A DNA stretch of 50,513 bases. Origin: Caldifarciminota bacterium (GTDB lineage Bacteria; Hydrothermota; Tepidihabitantia; SM23-42). Position numbers and translations under genes: made by a program. The notes beneath the pieces are model-generated. The model ran no database searches. It was given only the letters and a program-made list of their open reading frames with translations, and was not told where the DNA came from. Below, piece by piece: positions 42,501 to 50,513 of this stretch (position 1 is the first letter of the stretch; each line of letters opens with the position of its first letter). The stretch covers positions 1 to 50,513 of the forward strand of contig JALVOT010000002.1 in assembly GCA_027026255.1 (NCBI GenBank), given 5' to 3'.

Positions 42501-43607
42501 CTCTTTTGGTATGCCGCACTGGTATAGTTTCAGGGTGGGGTCAACGACAATTACTGAACGGCCTGAATAGTCCACCCTTTTACCCAGGAGATTTCTGCGG
42601 AAACGTCCCTGCTTGCCTTTTAGGGCATCGGCAAGGGACTTGAGGGGACGATTGCCCCTGCCCTTGATTGGCCTTGAACGTCGTGAATTATCAAGCAGGG
42701 CGTCTACTGAATCTTGCAGCATCCTCTTTTCATTACGGATAATTACCTCAGGCGTCTTTATCCCGGAGGTGATTGATTTGACCCGGTTGTTTCTGGTGAT
42801 GACACGCTTGTAAAGGTCATTTAAATCAGATGTAGCATATCTGCCGCCCTCTAAGGCAACCAGAGGTCTGAGATCCGGCGGGATTACGGGAATTCGAGTG
42901 AGGATCATCCATTCGGGTCTATTACCGGAAAGTCTGAATGCCTCCACCAGTTTTAATTTTTTCAACAATTGGACCTGGCGCGACTGCAGGGTTTCTTTCT
43001 CCAATCTGATTCTCAAGTCTGAAGAAAGATTCTCCAAGTCAATTTCTTTGAGAAGGTCATAGATCGGCTGTCCACCCATATCTGCCCTGAATCCTTCATA
43101 TTTTTGTATTGCTTCCTGGTATTCTTCTTCAACTAAAACCTCTCCTTTTCGATGCGGGGAATCAGCGGATTCCAAGACAATATACGCCTCATAGTTGAGC
43201 ACGGCCTCAAGTTGATTGATTGAGAGGTCAAGGAGCAGACCAATCTTACTGGGTGGTATTTTGTAATAGAAGACATGGGCAACAGGAACTGCAAGATCAA
43301 TATGACCCATCCTTTCCCGGCGTACCGAGGCGGGAGCAACTTCTACTCCGCATCTTTCACAAACCGTCCCTCGATATTTTGCCTTCTTATATTTACCACA
43401 GGAACATTCAAAGTCTTTAACCGGACCAAAGATTCTTTCACAAAAGAGCCCATCCTTTTCTGGACGCTGAGTTCGATAATTTATTGTGTCAGCCCTGGTT
43501 ACCTCACCTCTTGACCAGGAAAGTATTGTTTCGGGTGAGGCGAGGGATAGTCGGATTCCGTCGTATTCCATCAGGTTCAGGTCATAGGAACGAGATTTAC
43601 TACTCAT
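39576..43607 (-). CDS. rpoC: RNA polymerase beta' subunit
   Basis: The 1343-residue beta' subunit holds the catalytic magnesium motif NADFDGD, the N-terminal zinc ribbon (CSCGKYK...CERCG), the bridge-helix and trigger-loop regions and the second zinc site (CEAPVGLCAKCYG). Conserved segments continue to the GRIIPAGTGL C-terminal block. I start at the ATG at 43607, with AGGAGG 6 bases upstream. That ribosome binding site lies inside the last codons of rpoB, and the two genes overlap by 8 bases. Confidence 0.98.
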   Translation of the reverse strand: MSSKSRSYDLNLMEYDGIRLSLASPETILSWSRGEVTRADTINYRTQRPEKDGLFCERIFGPVKDFECSCGKYKKAKYRGTVCERCGVEVAPASVRRERMGHIDLAVPVAHVFYYKIPPSKIGLLLDLSINQLEAVLNYEAYIVLESADSPHRKGEVLVEEEYQEAIQKYEGFRADMGGQPIYDLLKEIDLENLSSDLRIRLEKETLQSRQVQLLKKLKLVEAFRLSGNRPEWMILTRIPVIPPDLRPLVALEGGRYATSDLNDLYKRVITRNNRVKSITSGIKTPEVIIRNEKRMLQDSVDALLDNSRRSRPIKGRGNRPLKSLADALKGKQGRFRRNLLGKRVDYSGRSVIVVDPTLKLYQCGIPKEMALELFKPMIVRKLEERGIVDSERSARRLVRARSTEVYEILDEIIRDHPVLLNRAPTLHRVSIQAFLPVLREGRAITIHPSVCVPYNADFDGDTMSVHVPLSPEALMESLLLMLSIHNIRSPANGRALVSPTQDIVIGLHYLTKFRPLPKNRKPKLISSVDEINMALFKNSLTFHEPIKYKFNGKIMDTTPGRVLFNELLPPELRFKNIEANKKRLSEIVDECLNKLGTEKTIELLDNLKKVGFEIATISGLTIGIDDMITLSTKEDIWKQSTREVMEINKAHKVGLISETERYNKVIDTWTRAAMQIEEDLIKELQKNRNGFNPLYMMVDSGARGSRNQACQICGLRGLMSKPQRRVTAVQIIETPIKSSCKEGLSVLEYFISTHGARKGLADTALKTADAGYLTRRLVDVAQNVTITMEDCGTIMGQEISALKEGEKIVEALNERIAGRVALVDVIDQVTNEILVKGGQEISNEAALKIEKCGIEKVKVRSILTCEAPVGLCAKCYGRNLATGKMVEIGEAVGVIAAQSIGEPGTQLTLRTFHGGGVALRIAESTSRTAEFSGKVSFENLTAVKRPDGYQITLNDKGKMIIKGNGRKISYNIPIGAIIYVTAKSTVKPGDTLFEWDPYSIPIVSPVGGRVKYLDIIPGVTLQENWVDERSGGKQLIIVEDRIRHHHPKINIIGKNDKVLKTFSIPAGTYLLVKDGDKIHPGTLIARIPKEIGKSKDITGGLPRVEELFEAKQVKNPAVVTEIDGICDVEEEKGYWKVIVTPEVGDARTYKISTTRYLKVHSGEAVRAGDPLCEGAIDAHDILRIKGPMETQRFLVNEILEVYRIQDVKIDDKHIEVIVRQMLQRVKIEEPGHTPFVGGEIVDKRRVIEINQQALMEGKKPATYRPILLGITRAALSTESFFSASSFQETTKVLADAAVSGKLDKLEGLKENVIVGRIIPAGTGLKSYQKITLEPKKTEAQAM

Positions 43608-46600
43608 TACTTGCCTCCTTTTTTTCAAGGGTTACATTAAAACATAACCCCTGTAGTTCTTTAAGGAGCACATTGAATGATGCCGGGGCCCTTGGTCGGG
43701 GTGGATTTTTGCCCCTGATCAATGCCTCATACATTTCAGCCCGACCTTCAACATCATCAGATTTGACTGTTAACATTTCCTGAAGTGTATAGGCAGCACC
43801 ATAGGCCTCCAATGCCCATACCTCCATTTCACCGAGTCTCTGTCCTCCAAACTGTGCCTTTCCTCCGAGTGGTTGCTGGGTTATTAAGGAGTATGGTCCG
43901 GTAGAACGGGCATGGATTTTCTCGTCCACCATATGAATCAGTTTTAACATATACATATATCCGACAGTGATCTTTGAATCGAAGGCAAGGCCGGTTCTAC
44001 CATCGCGTAATTCAATCTGTCCATCTTCCGGAAGTCCTGCCTCATTTAATTTCTGTCTTAATTCTTCAATTGTCGCACCGTTGAAGATGGGTGAAATTGC
44101 GTAGAATTTTAATTTATCCGCTGCCCAGCCAAAATGGGTTTCCAGAATCTGGCCGACATTCATTCGGGAGGGAACGCCCAGGGGATTGAGCACAATATCT
44201 ATAGGTGTCCCATCAGGCAGGAATGGCATATCTTCTTCAGGCATAATTTTGGCTACTACACCCTTATTCCCATGTCGTCCTGCCATCTTATCGCCTACTG
44301 CGATTCGCCTTTTTTGGGCAATGAAGACCTTTACGATTTTTAAAACTCCATGGGGCAGTTCATCGCCCTTTAGTAATTTATCTTCTTCAATTTTTTTATC
44401 GGCTTCTACCTGGAGTAGTTGATTCTCTGATTCTATTGCAATTCTTTTTGCTTCTTCATTAAGACGACTGTCATTTATAAATTGGTCATCCGGAACCAGT
44501 TTATGCACTTCCGCAAGACTATTAAAAAATTCTTCATCAAACTGTTTTCCTTTTGCCAGAATAATCTTTCCTTTTTCATTCCTGATATTTGAATGTGCGG
44601 TTTTGTTAAGTAATATATGTTTCAGGAGATTATTCCTTTCCTGGATGATTTCTTTAAACAGAGCGGTGAATTCCTGTTGAATCTTTTTTCTCCTTTCCGC
44701 CTCCACATGTTGGGCTAAGGGATCCGTAGTTCTGCGCGTGAGGACTTTTCGATCGATAACAACACCCTCAACTCCGGGTTCTACCCTTATGGATGTATCT
44801 CGAACATTGGTTGCCTTCTCAGCAAAAACTGCACGCATCAATCTTTCCTCAGGGGTGAGTTCAGTTTCGCCCTTTGGTGTTATCTTGCCGACAAGAATAT
44901 CATCTGGACCAACTTCAGCACCAATGCGCACAATTCCAAATTCATCTAAGTCTTTCAGGAGAAAATCCGAGAGTCCGGGAATATCCCTTGTTATCTCTTC
45001 AGGCCCTAATTTTGTTTCGCGCACTTCGCAGTCAAACTCCAGGATATGAATTGATGTGAATGTATCCTCTTTAAGTAATTTTTCACTTATAATCACTGCA
45101 TCTTCAAAATTATAACCAAGGAAGGGCATAAATGCTACAAGCACATTTTTACCCAGGGCAAGAACCCCGTCTTTTGTTGCATATCCATCCGCTAAGATAT
45201 CACCTTTTTTAACCTTCTGCCGTTCTTTTACTATGGGTTTTTGGTGAATACAGGTATTCTGATTTGAGCGGATAAATTTTGAAAGCTGGTAATGTTTCTT
45301 TGCTTTATTACTCATCTCAATTATAATCCGCTCGGCATCAACATAATCAACTCGACCTTCAACATCAGAAAGGACCAAAATACCAGAATTTTTTGCAATC
45401 CGCTGCTCCATTCCAGTACCGACATAGGGGATATCTGGTTTAATCAGCGGCACTGCCTGTCTTTGCATATTGGAACCCATCAAGGCACGGTCTGCATCAT
45501 CGTGTTCTAAGAAAGGTATTAATGAGGTAGTCGGACTGAATACCTGCTCGGGCGAAACATCCATAAGCTCGACCTCTTTCACCGGCACCATAGGAAAATC
45601 ATCGCGGCGTCGACACAGTACCTGCCCAGCGGTAATACGGCCGTTTTTATCAATCGGAGTATTTGCCTGGGCTATTGTGTATTTATCTTCTTCATCAGCT
45701 CTCAGGTAGATAAAATCATCAGTTACCCGGCCGTCTTTCACCACCCAGTATGGGGCGAGGATAAAGCCGTATTTATCAATCTTCGCAAAACTTGCCAGGC
45801 TTGAGATCAACCCGATATTCGGACCTTCAGGTGTTTCAATCGGGCAGATTCTTGAATAGTGAGAATAGTGAACATCCCGAACCTCAAAACCTGCAGTCTG
45901 ACGGGTCAATCCCCCCTGACCCAATGAAGAGATCCTTCTTTTATGGGTTAACTCGGAAATAGGATTGGTCTGTTCCATAAACTGGGATAATTGTGAGGTG
46001 GTGAAAAATTTGTTGATAATATTGGATACGAGTCGGGGATTAATTAAATCCTGGGGTGATAATCCGGATTCATCCATCAATGAGGCTCGTTCTTTGATGT
46101 TTTGAATTAATTGTTTGATGGCGAGTCGGAATTGTTCACCCAGCAATTCACCGACACGGCGCACCCTTCGATTACCAAGATGGTCAATGTCATCGGCCTG
46201 GATTTCACCGGCAACAAACTTATAGAGATTTTTAAAGATGATAACCAAATCTTCTATCTTTAATGTTGTGGTATGCTTTCGTTCAGTGATACCAAGTTTC
46301 ATATTCAGTTTGAATCGGCCTATTTCATCGAGGTTGAAACGTTCCTGATCGAAGATCAAATTATTTATATAATTGATTGCGATATCTAAAGTCGGGGGTG
46401 CCATTGAACGCATAAGTGTGTAGATCTTTTTTGCTGCCTCTTCTTTGGAATAGGTGCGGTCTTTTTTGAGGGTATTGGTGATGATTGTAACGCCAAGTTC
46501 CCGGGAATCGATAATTGCTACTTTTTTAAATCCCTTATGCAGCAGAAAATCGATATTTGCCTTTTCCAGTAATTCACCGGCCGGAAGTAAGAGTTTCCCG

Positions 46601-47268
46601 TCTTCATAGATGTCATCGGCGCAGAAATGATTTTCTGCCTGTTTTAGGTCCACGGTCTTCACCGGGAAGAAGAGTCGAATTATCTCCGCATTTTTTTCAA
46701 AACCGAGGCTTCTCAAAAACATCGTGCCCAATAATTTTCTCCGCCGGTCAAGGATTGCGTAGAAGGTATTGTTGCGGTCGACAATGAATTCAATCCATTG
46801 CCCCCGATAGGGGATAACCATTGCCGAATAAATATTATTGCTTTCGCTGAAATATACTCCTGGAGAACGGTGAATCTGGTTTACGATAACCCTTTCTACG
46901 CCATTAATTACAAATGTCCCGCGGTTGGTCATCAGGGGAAGATCGCAAAGATAGATTTCCTGTTCTGTAATTTCATTCAGCTTTCCATCTTCCTCCTGAC
47001 TGACAAGCCGAAAGTTGACCTTTAACGGCACACCATAGGTGGCGCCCTTTTCAATCGCCTCATTTACCGAGTATTTTGCTGGTCCAAATCGATGGGAGTT
47101 GTAGTGGAGTTGATATCGATTATGGATATCCGAAACCGGAAATTCATTCTGGAATATCTTTTTAATGCTCTTATTAACGAAGAGGTTATATGATTCATGT
47201 TGCACCTCAAGCAAATGAGGCATCGTAAATTTTGATTTCCTTTTTGAGAAATCAATAAATTTTATCAT
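43600..47268 (-). CDS. rpoB: RNA polymerase beta subunit
   Basis: The 1222-residue beta subunit contains the rifampicin-region block SQFMEQTNPISELTHKRR, the GP(N)IGLI fork, the KAVFAEKA-type region and the C-terminal GGKAQFGGQRLGEMEVWALEA sequence. The rifampicin-region residues look like the wild type of most bacteria. The length lies between the thermophile (about 1120) and E. coli (1342) forms. It follows rplL after about 100 bases containing a small hairpin and is overlapped by rpoC. Confidence 0.98.
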   Translation of the reverse strand: MIKFIDFSKRKSKFTMPHLLEVQHESYNLFVNKSIKKIFQNEFPVSDIHNRYQLHYNSHRFGPAKYSVNEAIEKGATYGVPLKVNFRLVSQEEDGKLNEITEQEIYLCDLPLMTNRGTFVINGVERVIVNQIHRSPGVYFSESNNIYSAMVIPYRGQWIEFIVDRNNTFYAILDRRRKLLGTMFLRSLGFEKNAEIIRLFFPVKTVDLKQAENHFCADDIYEDGKLLLPAGELLEKANIDFLLHKGFKKVAIIDSRELGVTIITNTLKKDRTYSKEEAAKKIYTLMRSMAPPTLDIAINYINNLIFDQERFNLDEIGRFKLNMKLGITERKHTTTLKIEDLVIIFKNLYKFVAGEIQADDIDHLGNRRVRRVGELLGEQFRLAIKQLIQNIKERASLMDESGLSPQDLINPRLVSNIINKFFTTSQLSQFMEQTNPISELTHKRRISSLGQGGLTRQTAGFEVRDVHYSHYSRICPIETPEGPNIGLISSLASFAKIDKYGFILAPYWVVKDGRVTDDFIYLRADEEDKYTIAQANTPIDKNGRITAGQVLCRRRDDFPMVPVKEVELMDVSPEQVFSPTTSLIPFLEHDDADRALMGSNMQRQAVPLIKPDIPYVGTGMEQRIAKNSGILVLSDVEGRVDYVDAERIIIEMSNKAKKHYQLSKFIRSNQNTCIHQKPIVKERQKVKKGDILADGYATKDGVLALGKNVLVAFMPFLGYNFEDAVIISEKLLKEDTFTSIHILEFDCEVRETKLGPEEITRDIPGLSDFLLKDLDEFGIVRIGAEVGPDDILVGKITPKGETELTPEERLMRAVFAEKATNVRDTSIRVEPGVEGVVIDRKVLTRRTTDPLAQHVEAERRKKIQQEFTALFKEIIQERNNLLKHILLNKTAHSNIRNEKGKIILAKGKQFDEEFFNSLAEVHKLVPDDQFINDSRLNEEAKRIAIESENQLLQVEADKKIEEDKLLKGDELPHGVLKIVKVFIAQKRRIAVGDKMAGRHGNKGVVAKIMPEEDMPFLPDGTPIDIVLNPLGVPSRMNVGQILETHFGWAADKLKFYAISPIFNGATIEELRQKLNEAGLPEDGQIELRDGRTGLAFDSKITVGYMYMLKLIHMVDEKIHARSTGPYSLITQQPLGGKAQFGGQRLGEMEVWALEAYGAAYTLQEMLTVKSDDVEGRAEMYEALIRGKNPPRPRAPASFNVLLKELQGLCFNVTLEKKEASNE

Positions 47269-47370
47269 ATTCTCCTTTATTTAAACAACCATAATTGATT
47301 GTAAAGGATCGGCCCGGCAACACCAGGATTGGTGAAGGCCCTCATCCTTTTGAAGCAATTATCAAGATTA
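47269..47370 (-). other. rplL-rpoB spacer with small hairpin
   Basis: CACCA (47321-47325) and TGGTG (47330-47334) form a 5-base stem with a 4-base loop, flanked by GGCC sequences that could extend it. No U-tract follows on the minus strand, so a full terminator is unlikely. In other bacteria this spacer hosts attenuation or RNA processing between ribosomal-protein and polymerase genes. Confidence 0.4.
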
Positions 47371-47766
47371 TTATTTTAACTCAATAGTTGCACCGACTTC
47401 TTCGAGTTTAGCCTTCATATTTTCGGCTTCTTCCTTTGGTATTGCTTCTTTTATGTCACGGGGGAGATTGTCAATAATCTCCTTGGCTTCTTTCAGACCA
47501 AGTCCAGTAAGTTCTCTGAGCACTTTGAGGACCTGAATCTTTTTATCACCACAGGATGTCATTCTTACGGTGAATTCTGTTTTTTCTTCGGCTTTGGGTG
47601 CCGCTTCAGTTCCTGCTTGTTGAACCGCCACTGATACCGGGGCAGCAGCACTTACACCAAATTTTTCCTGTAGGGCCTTCACTAATTCAGAGAGTTCGAG
47701 GACGGATAGATTGCCTATCTCCTCAACTATGGTATCAATACCTTTTTTTGTTGCCTTTGCGGTCAT
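47371..47766 (-). CDS. rplL: Ribosomal protein L7/L12
   Basis: This stalk protein recruits translation GTPases. The 131 residues have the N-terminal dimerisation helices, an Ala-rich hinge (about residues 50-62) and the C-terminal domain with [20 protein letters not shown]. The start overlaps the rplJ stop by 4 bases, an unusually tight junction for a protein needed in about four copies per ribosome; rplL-specific extra initiation or a promoter was not visible. Confidence 0.97.
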   Translation of the reverse strand: MTAKATKKGIDTIVEEIGNLSVLELSELVKALQEKFGVSAAAPVSVAVQQAGTEAAPKAEEKTEFTVRMTSCGDKKIQVLKVLRELTGLGLKEAKEIIDNLPRDIKEAIPKEEAENMKAKLEEVGATIELK

Positions 47767-48281
47767 TTTTCCTCCTTATCTTTTTTCTCCTTTAAGGCAT
47801 TAATTGTTGACATTAAATTTCTCAATAGGGCCTCCAAGACACCGACAAAGTTACCCAATATGTTGAGGGAACCCACAACCTGGGCATATAGGACATCACG
47901 GGATGGAATTTTTGAAAATCTTATCACTTCATCCTGATCACAAAAGACACCTTCAATGATTCCACCCTTTATTTTTAGATTTCCTGCTTCAGCAATTGTT
48001 TTGGCCAGCACAATTGGGTCATCAAAGGCGATTGCAATGCCGGTAGGGCCAACAAATAGTTGTTTAAGGGTCATCTCATCATAACCAAGATTTTTCATTG
48101 CAATTAATCCCAGGGTATTCTTAATCACAAGATATTGTCCGTTGTTTTTCTTTAAAGTCCTTCTTAAACTTTCTAAATCTTTTACAGAAAGTCCGGTGAA
48201 GTCCGTAAAGTAGAATGCCTTACCCTGTTCCATCTGCTTTTGAATTTTCTCAACATAGGTGACCTTTTTCTGTGAAGGCAT
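47763..48281 (-). CDS. rplJ: Ribosomal protein L10
   Basis: L10 (172 residues) anchors the L7/L12 stalk to 23S rRNA. The N-terminal block with [18 protein letters not shown] and VIKNTL is typical, and the C-terminal helix binds L7/L12 dimers. It shares one base with the end of rplA. An L10 leader regulatory site would have to lie inside rplA or further upstream. Confidence 0.97.
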   Translation of the reverse strand: MPSQKKVTYVEKIQKQMEQGKAFYFTDFTGLSVKDLESLRRTLKKNNGQYLVIKNTLGLIAMKNLGYDEMTLKQLFVGPTGIAIAFDDPIVLAKTIAEAGNLKIKGGIIEGVFCDQDEVIRFSKIPSRDVLYAQVVGSLNILGNFVGVLEALLRNLMSTINALKEKKDKEEK

Positions 48282-48991
48282 TATATTCCTCCTTTACGTA
48301 ATTGAGAAAGAAGTTCTTTTTCATCAATTTTTATACCCGGACCCATGGAAGAGGAAATTGTGATTGATTTGATGAACTGTCCTTTTACAGTAGACGGTTT
48401 TGCCGCAATGAGGTCCTCGATAAAGACGCGGATATTTTCCTGCAATTTTTCCGGTTCAAATGACTTACGCCCAACCGGGGCATGAATACAACCGGTTTTA
48501 TCGGTTTTAAACGCAATCTTTCCTTTTTTCAGCGCCCTTACCTGGTTTCCCACCTCAAAGGTAACGGTGCCTGATTTTGGGGAGGGCATCAGACCCTTAG
48601 GACCAAGAATACGGCCGAGTTTTCCCACATCACTCATTGAATCCGGCGTGGTAATTATGGCGTCAACATCAGACCAGCCTGATTTAATCTTTTCAATATA
48701 TTCCTCATAACCTACATAATCGGCGCCTGCTTCCTTTGCCTCTTTCTGTTTTTCACCCTTGGTTAGTACCAATATTTTTATCTTCTTGCCGGTGCCGTGT
48801 GGTAGTTCTGATGTTCCCCTTACTAATTGATCGGTCTTTTTAGGATTGATGTTCAATTTTACTGCCAGATCAATGGATTCATCATATTTTGCCGTAGCAG
48901 TCTCCCGGGCAAGTTTCACTGCCTGGTCAAGTGGGTATTTCTTCTGGGTGATTTTTTCTTTAAGTGCCTTATAGCGTTTTGAATGCCTCAT
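48281..48991 (-). CDS. rplA: Ribosomal protein L1
   Basis: L1 (236 residues) forms the mobile L1 stalk and helps eject deacylated tRNA. Conserved segments include [39 protein letters not shown] and GK(I)AF(K)TDKTG. It overlaps rplK by 4 bases. Confidence 0.97.
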   Translation of the reverse strand: MRHSKRYKALKEKITQKKYPLDQAVKLARETATAKYDESIDLAVKLNINPKKTDQLVRGTSELPHGTGKKIKILVLTKGEKQKEAKEAGADYVGYEEYIEKIKSGWSDVDAIITTPDSMSDVGKLGRILGPKGLMPSPKSGTVTFEVGNQVRALKKGKIAFKTDKTGCIHAPVGRKSFEPEKLQENIRVFIEDLIAAKPSTVKGQFIKSITISSSMGPGIKIDEKELLSQLRKGGI

Positions 48992-49416
48992 TTTTCCTCC
49001 ACGGTTATTCCCATACTCCGTGCCGTTCCTTCAATAATCTTCATTGCCTGTTCAATAGAATCTGCATTGAGGTCTTTTATTTTCTTTTCGGCAATTTCCT
49101 TTATCTGAGCCTTGGTGACCTTACCTACAAAATCGCGGTTTGGTACACCAGAACCCTTGGCAATTCCGGCTGCCTGTTTTAATAGAACCGAGGCCGGTGG
49201 ACTTTTCAGTACATAACTGAATGTGCGGTCTGCATATATAGTTACTACTGCTGGAACTATGATCCCACCCATATTTTTGGTTTCTGCATTAAATGCCTTA
49301 CAGAATTCCATAATATTAACTCCATGCTGACCTAAGGCTGGACCGACCGGTGGGGCAGGGGTAGCACCTCCTGCAGGGATTTGTAATTTTATAGTTGCAA
49401 CCACCTTTTTTGCCAT
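48988..49416 (-). CDS. rplK: Ribosomal protein L11
   Basis: L11 (142 residues) lies at the GTPase-associated centre. The N-terminal [29 protein letters not shown] sequence family block (here read in parts) and the C-terminal rRNA-binding domain ending in GTARSMGI are typical. It begins 10 bases after the nusG stop, with AAGGAG upstream. Confidence 0.97.
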   Translation of the reverse strand: MAKKVVATIKLQIPAGGATPAPPVGPALGQHGVNIMEFCKAFNAETKNMGGIIVPAVVTIYADRTFSYVLKSPPASVLLKQAAGIAKGSGVPNRDFVGKVTKAQIKEIAEKKIKDLNADSIEQAMKIIEGTARSMGITVEEK

Positions 49417-49426
49417 AAATATCTCC

Positions 49427-49951
49427 TTAAATGGGTTTTAGTTGATGAAATCCAAGTTCGATCGGGGTAGTTCTTCCAAAGATGACCACCATTACCTTGA
49501 CCTTTTCCCTTTCTGGATATATTTCCTCAACGGTGCCGATAAAGTTTGTGAATGGCCCTTCGGTTACTGTTACCCTTTCACCTTTAACAAATGGAATTTT
49601 TGTAACGACCCGGTGTTTTGATTCCTCAACCTGTTTTAACAGTGTATCTACCTCCTCTTGACTCAGCGGGGTCGGTTTATTCCGGGAACCCAGAAAATGG
49701 GTAACCCCCGAGATAGAATTGACAAGTCTTAAGGATTCCTCATTTTCATCCATCTCGATGACGATATAACCGGGATATATTCTTCTCTCTTCAATTATCC
49801 GTTTTCCCTTTCTGATTTTTACAAGATTCTCAACCGGAATGATAATTCGCCCGAATGAATCCTGTAGGTTCTTTTCTTCGATTGTCTTTTCTAAAATCCT
49901 TTTTACCTTATGTTCGTGTCCCGTCAGTGTATGCACTACATACCATTTCAT
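49427..49951 (-). CDS. nusG: Transcription elongation factor NusG
   Basis: NusG binds RNA polymerase and couples it to Rho or the ribosome. The 174 residues have the N-terminal NGN domain ([11 protein letters not shown], the GYIVIEMD strand and GVTHFLG) and the KOW domain ([21 protein letters not shown]). Length is normal. It lies between secE and rplK, as in most bacteria. Confidence 0.97.
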   Translation of the reverse strand: MKWYVVHTLTGHEHKVKRILEKTIEEKNLQDSFGRIIIPVENLVKIRKGKRIIEERRIYPGYIVIEMDENEESLRLVNSISGVTHFLGSRNKPTPLSQEEVDTLLKQVEESKHRVVTKIPFVKGERVTVTEGPFTNFIGTVEEIYPEREKVKVMVVIFGRTTPIELGFHQLKPI

Positions 49952-49965
49952 AATTTGGCCCTCTG

Positions 49966-50151
49966 CTATTTAATGATTAGACCCAACGCCGTTGAGAATA
50001 TTGTATCAAGCGCGAATATGATAATTGCAACGATTCCAGAAATTGCAATAACCACAATGGTAGAATTCAACAACTCACTGCGCGTTGGCCAGGTCACCTT
50101 ACGCATTTCTCCGTAAACCTTTTTTAAATAATCAAATAATTTATTAATCAC
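49966..50151 (-). CDS. secE: Preprotein translocase subunit SecE
   Basis: SecE (61 residues) is the single-helix clamp subunit of SecYEG. The amphipathic block YLKKVYGEMRKVTWPTRSELLNST precedes one membrane helix (VVIAISGIVAIIIFALDTI). It lies between tRNA-Trp and nusG in the usual order. Short SecE forms like this are common outside enteric bacteria. Confidence 0.95.
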   Translation of the reverse strand: MINKLFDYLKKVYGEMRKVTWPTRSELLNSTIVVIAISGIVAIIIFALDTIFSTALGLIIK

Positions 50152-50169
50152 TATTAATCACTTAATCTC

Positions 50170-50245
50170 TGGCAGGCCTGGAGGGATTTGAACCCCCAAC
50201 CCCCCGGTTTGGAGCCGGGTGCTCTTCCGTTAGAGCTACAGGCCT
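50170..50245 (-). tRNA. tRNA-Trp (CCA)
   Basis: The minus strand folds with acceptor AGGCCTG pairing with CAGGCCT, anticodon loop CTCCAAA (anticodon CCA) and a T-arm containing GTTCAAATC. The discriminator is G and a CCA end is encoded (50172-50170). Its first two bases are also the last two bases of the rpmG stop codon. Confidence 0.97.
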
Positions 50246-50390
50246 ATTTTACCTCACGGTGAATAGTATGCTTTCGACAATTAGGACAGAATTTTTTCAG
50301 TTCCAATTTCTTCTGTTTCTTCTTATTCTTGGTAGTCGTATAGTTCCGATTTTTGCATTGCTTACACGCAAGCGTAATAATTTCTCTCAT
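50244..50390 (-). CDS. rpmG: Ribosomal protein L33
   Basis: This 48-residue protein has the L33 plan [35 protein letters not shown], with two CxxC pairs for zinc. The ATG at 50390 shares its A with the TAA stop of the upstream tuf gene (TAATG). Its TAG stop at 50246-50244 runs into the tRNA-Trp gene. It is therefore locked on both sides by overlaps. Confidence 0.95.
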   Translation of the reverse strand: MREIITLACKQCKNRNYTTTKNKKKQKKLELKKFCPNCRKHTIHREVK

Positions 50391-50513
50391 TATTCTATAA
50401 TTTTTGTGACCACGCCGGCGCCTACGGTCTTACCACCTTCACGAATCGCAAAACGCAAACCCTGCTCAATCGCAACCGGCTCAATTAACTCAACCTCCAA
50501 ATTCGCATTATCT
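50390..50513 (-). CDS. tuf: Elongation factor Tu, C-terminal end (partial)
   Basis: Forty residues plus a stop are visible at the right edge: [20 protein letters not shown] and [13 protein letters not shown], the highly conserved end of EF-Tu domain 3. The remainder lies outside the window. It heads the visible tuf-rpmG-tRNA-Trp-secE-nusG order. Confidence 0.95.
   Translation of the reverse strand, partial: DNANLEVELIEPVAIEQGLRFAIREGGKTVGAGVVTKIIE

Noticed and set aside
43608-43628. Longer rpoC start at a TTG
   Set aside because: The ATG at 43607 has AGGAGG at ideal spacing and gives a plausible N-terminus; the TTG would put that site inside the coding sequence.
1-50513. CRISPR array, insertion sequence or rRNA gene
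   Set aside because: No regularly spaced direct repeats, transposase motifs with inverted ends or rRNA sequences were seen. The only tandem repeat is inside a coding gene, with a 228-bp period and no spacers.

Overview
The window is AT-rich, gene-dense bacterial DNA with many 1-4 nt gene overlaps. It reads as a Gram-negative-type bacterium from an uncultured or deep-branching lineage, plausibly near candidate phylum WOR-3 or the FCB group; this is an inference from gene style, not a database result. Supporting signs are a PorV/PorQ-like outer-membrane protein, an NHL propeller with a FlgD-type Ig end, a long SecA, HdrA/MvhD electron-transfer proteins and FtsEX with an EnvC-like partner.

Layout. 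Positions 1-140 hold the tail of an unrecognised gene, which has a decayed second copy at 36049-36297. Positions 390-4747 (+) encode a double-parvulin chaperone, galT and glgA. Positions 5066-9905 (+) encode secA, an aminotransferase-fold protein that has lost two PLP-contact residues, and trmI. Positions 10064-12679 (-) are ftsE-ftsX-envC-like. Divergent from them, 12811-18586 (+) encodes smpB, a cell-wall amidase, murI, rph, an RluD-type pseudouridine synthase and rqcH. Positions 18857-25440 (-) are an electron-transfer operon: DsrE-like, TusA-like, MvhD, two HdrA-like flavoproteins, two FrhB-like iron-sulfur proteins and a second MvhD. Positions 25814-35899 (-) are a chemosensory operon: a double-signalling-domain receptor fused to a peptide-binding domain, cheW, cheY, a short cheA, cheC, a large TPR protein, a TPR/roadblock protein and a stand-alone roadblock protein. 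Positions 36302-36374 are tRNA-Phe. Positions 36776-39521 (+) encode an NHL propeller, a PorV-like barrel and a dolichol-kinase-family membrane protein. Positions 39576-50513 (-) are the conserved tuf-rpmG-tRNA-Trp-secE-nusG-rplKAJL-rpoBC block, ending in a strong terminator.

The most notable system is the chemosensory operon. Its receptor has no visible membrane segment, carries two degenerate MCP hairpin tips and ends in a complete family-5 solute-binding domain. CheB, CheR and flagellar genes are absent from the window, while roadblock and TPR proteins sit at the end of the operon, which suggests an output other than classical flagellar control.

A second signal is promoter architecture. 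Near-consensus TTGACA-N16/17-TATAAT promoters sit only 6-8 nt from the start codons of secA, smpB, ftsE, the chemoreceptor gene and the NHL gene, with no Shine-Dalgarno site possible. These genes are predicted to make leaderless mRNAs, whereas the first gene of the window and the DsrE operon have normal leaders.
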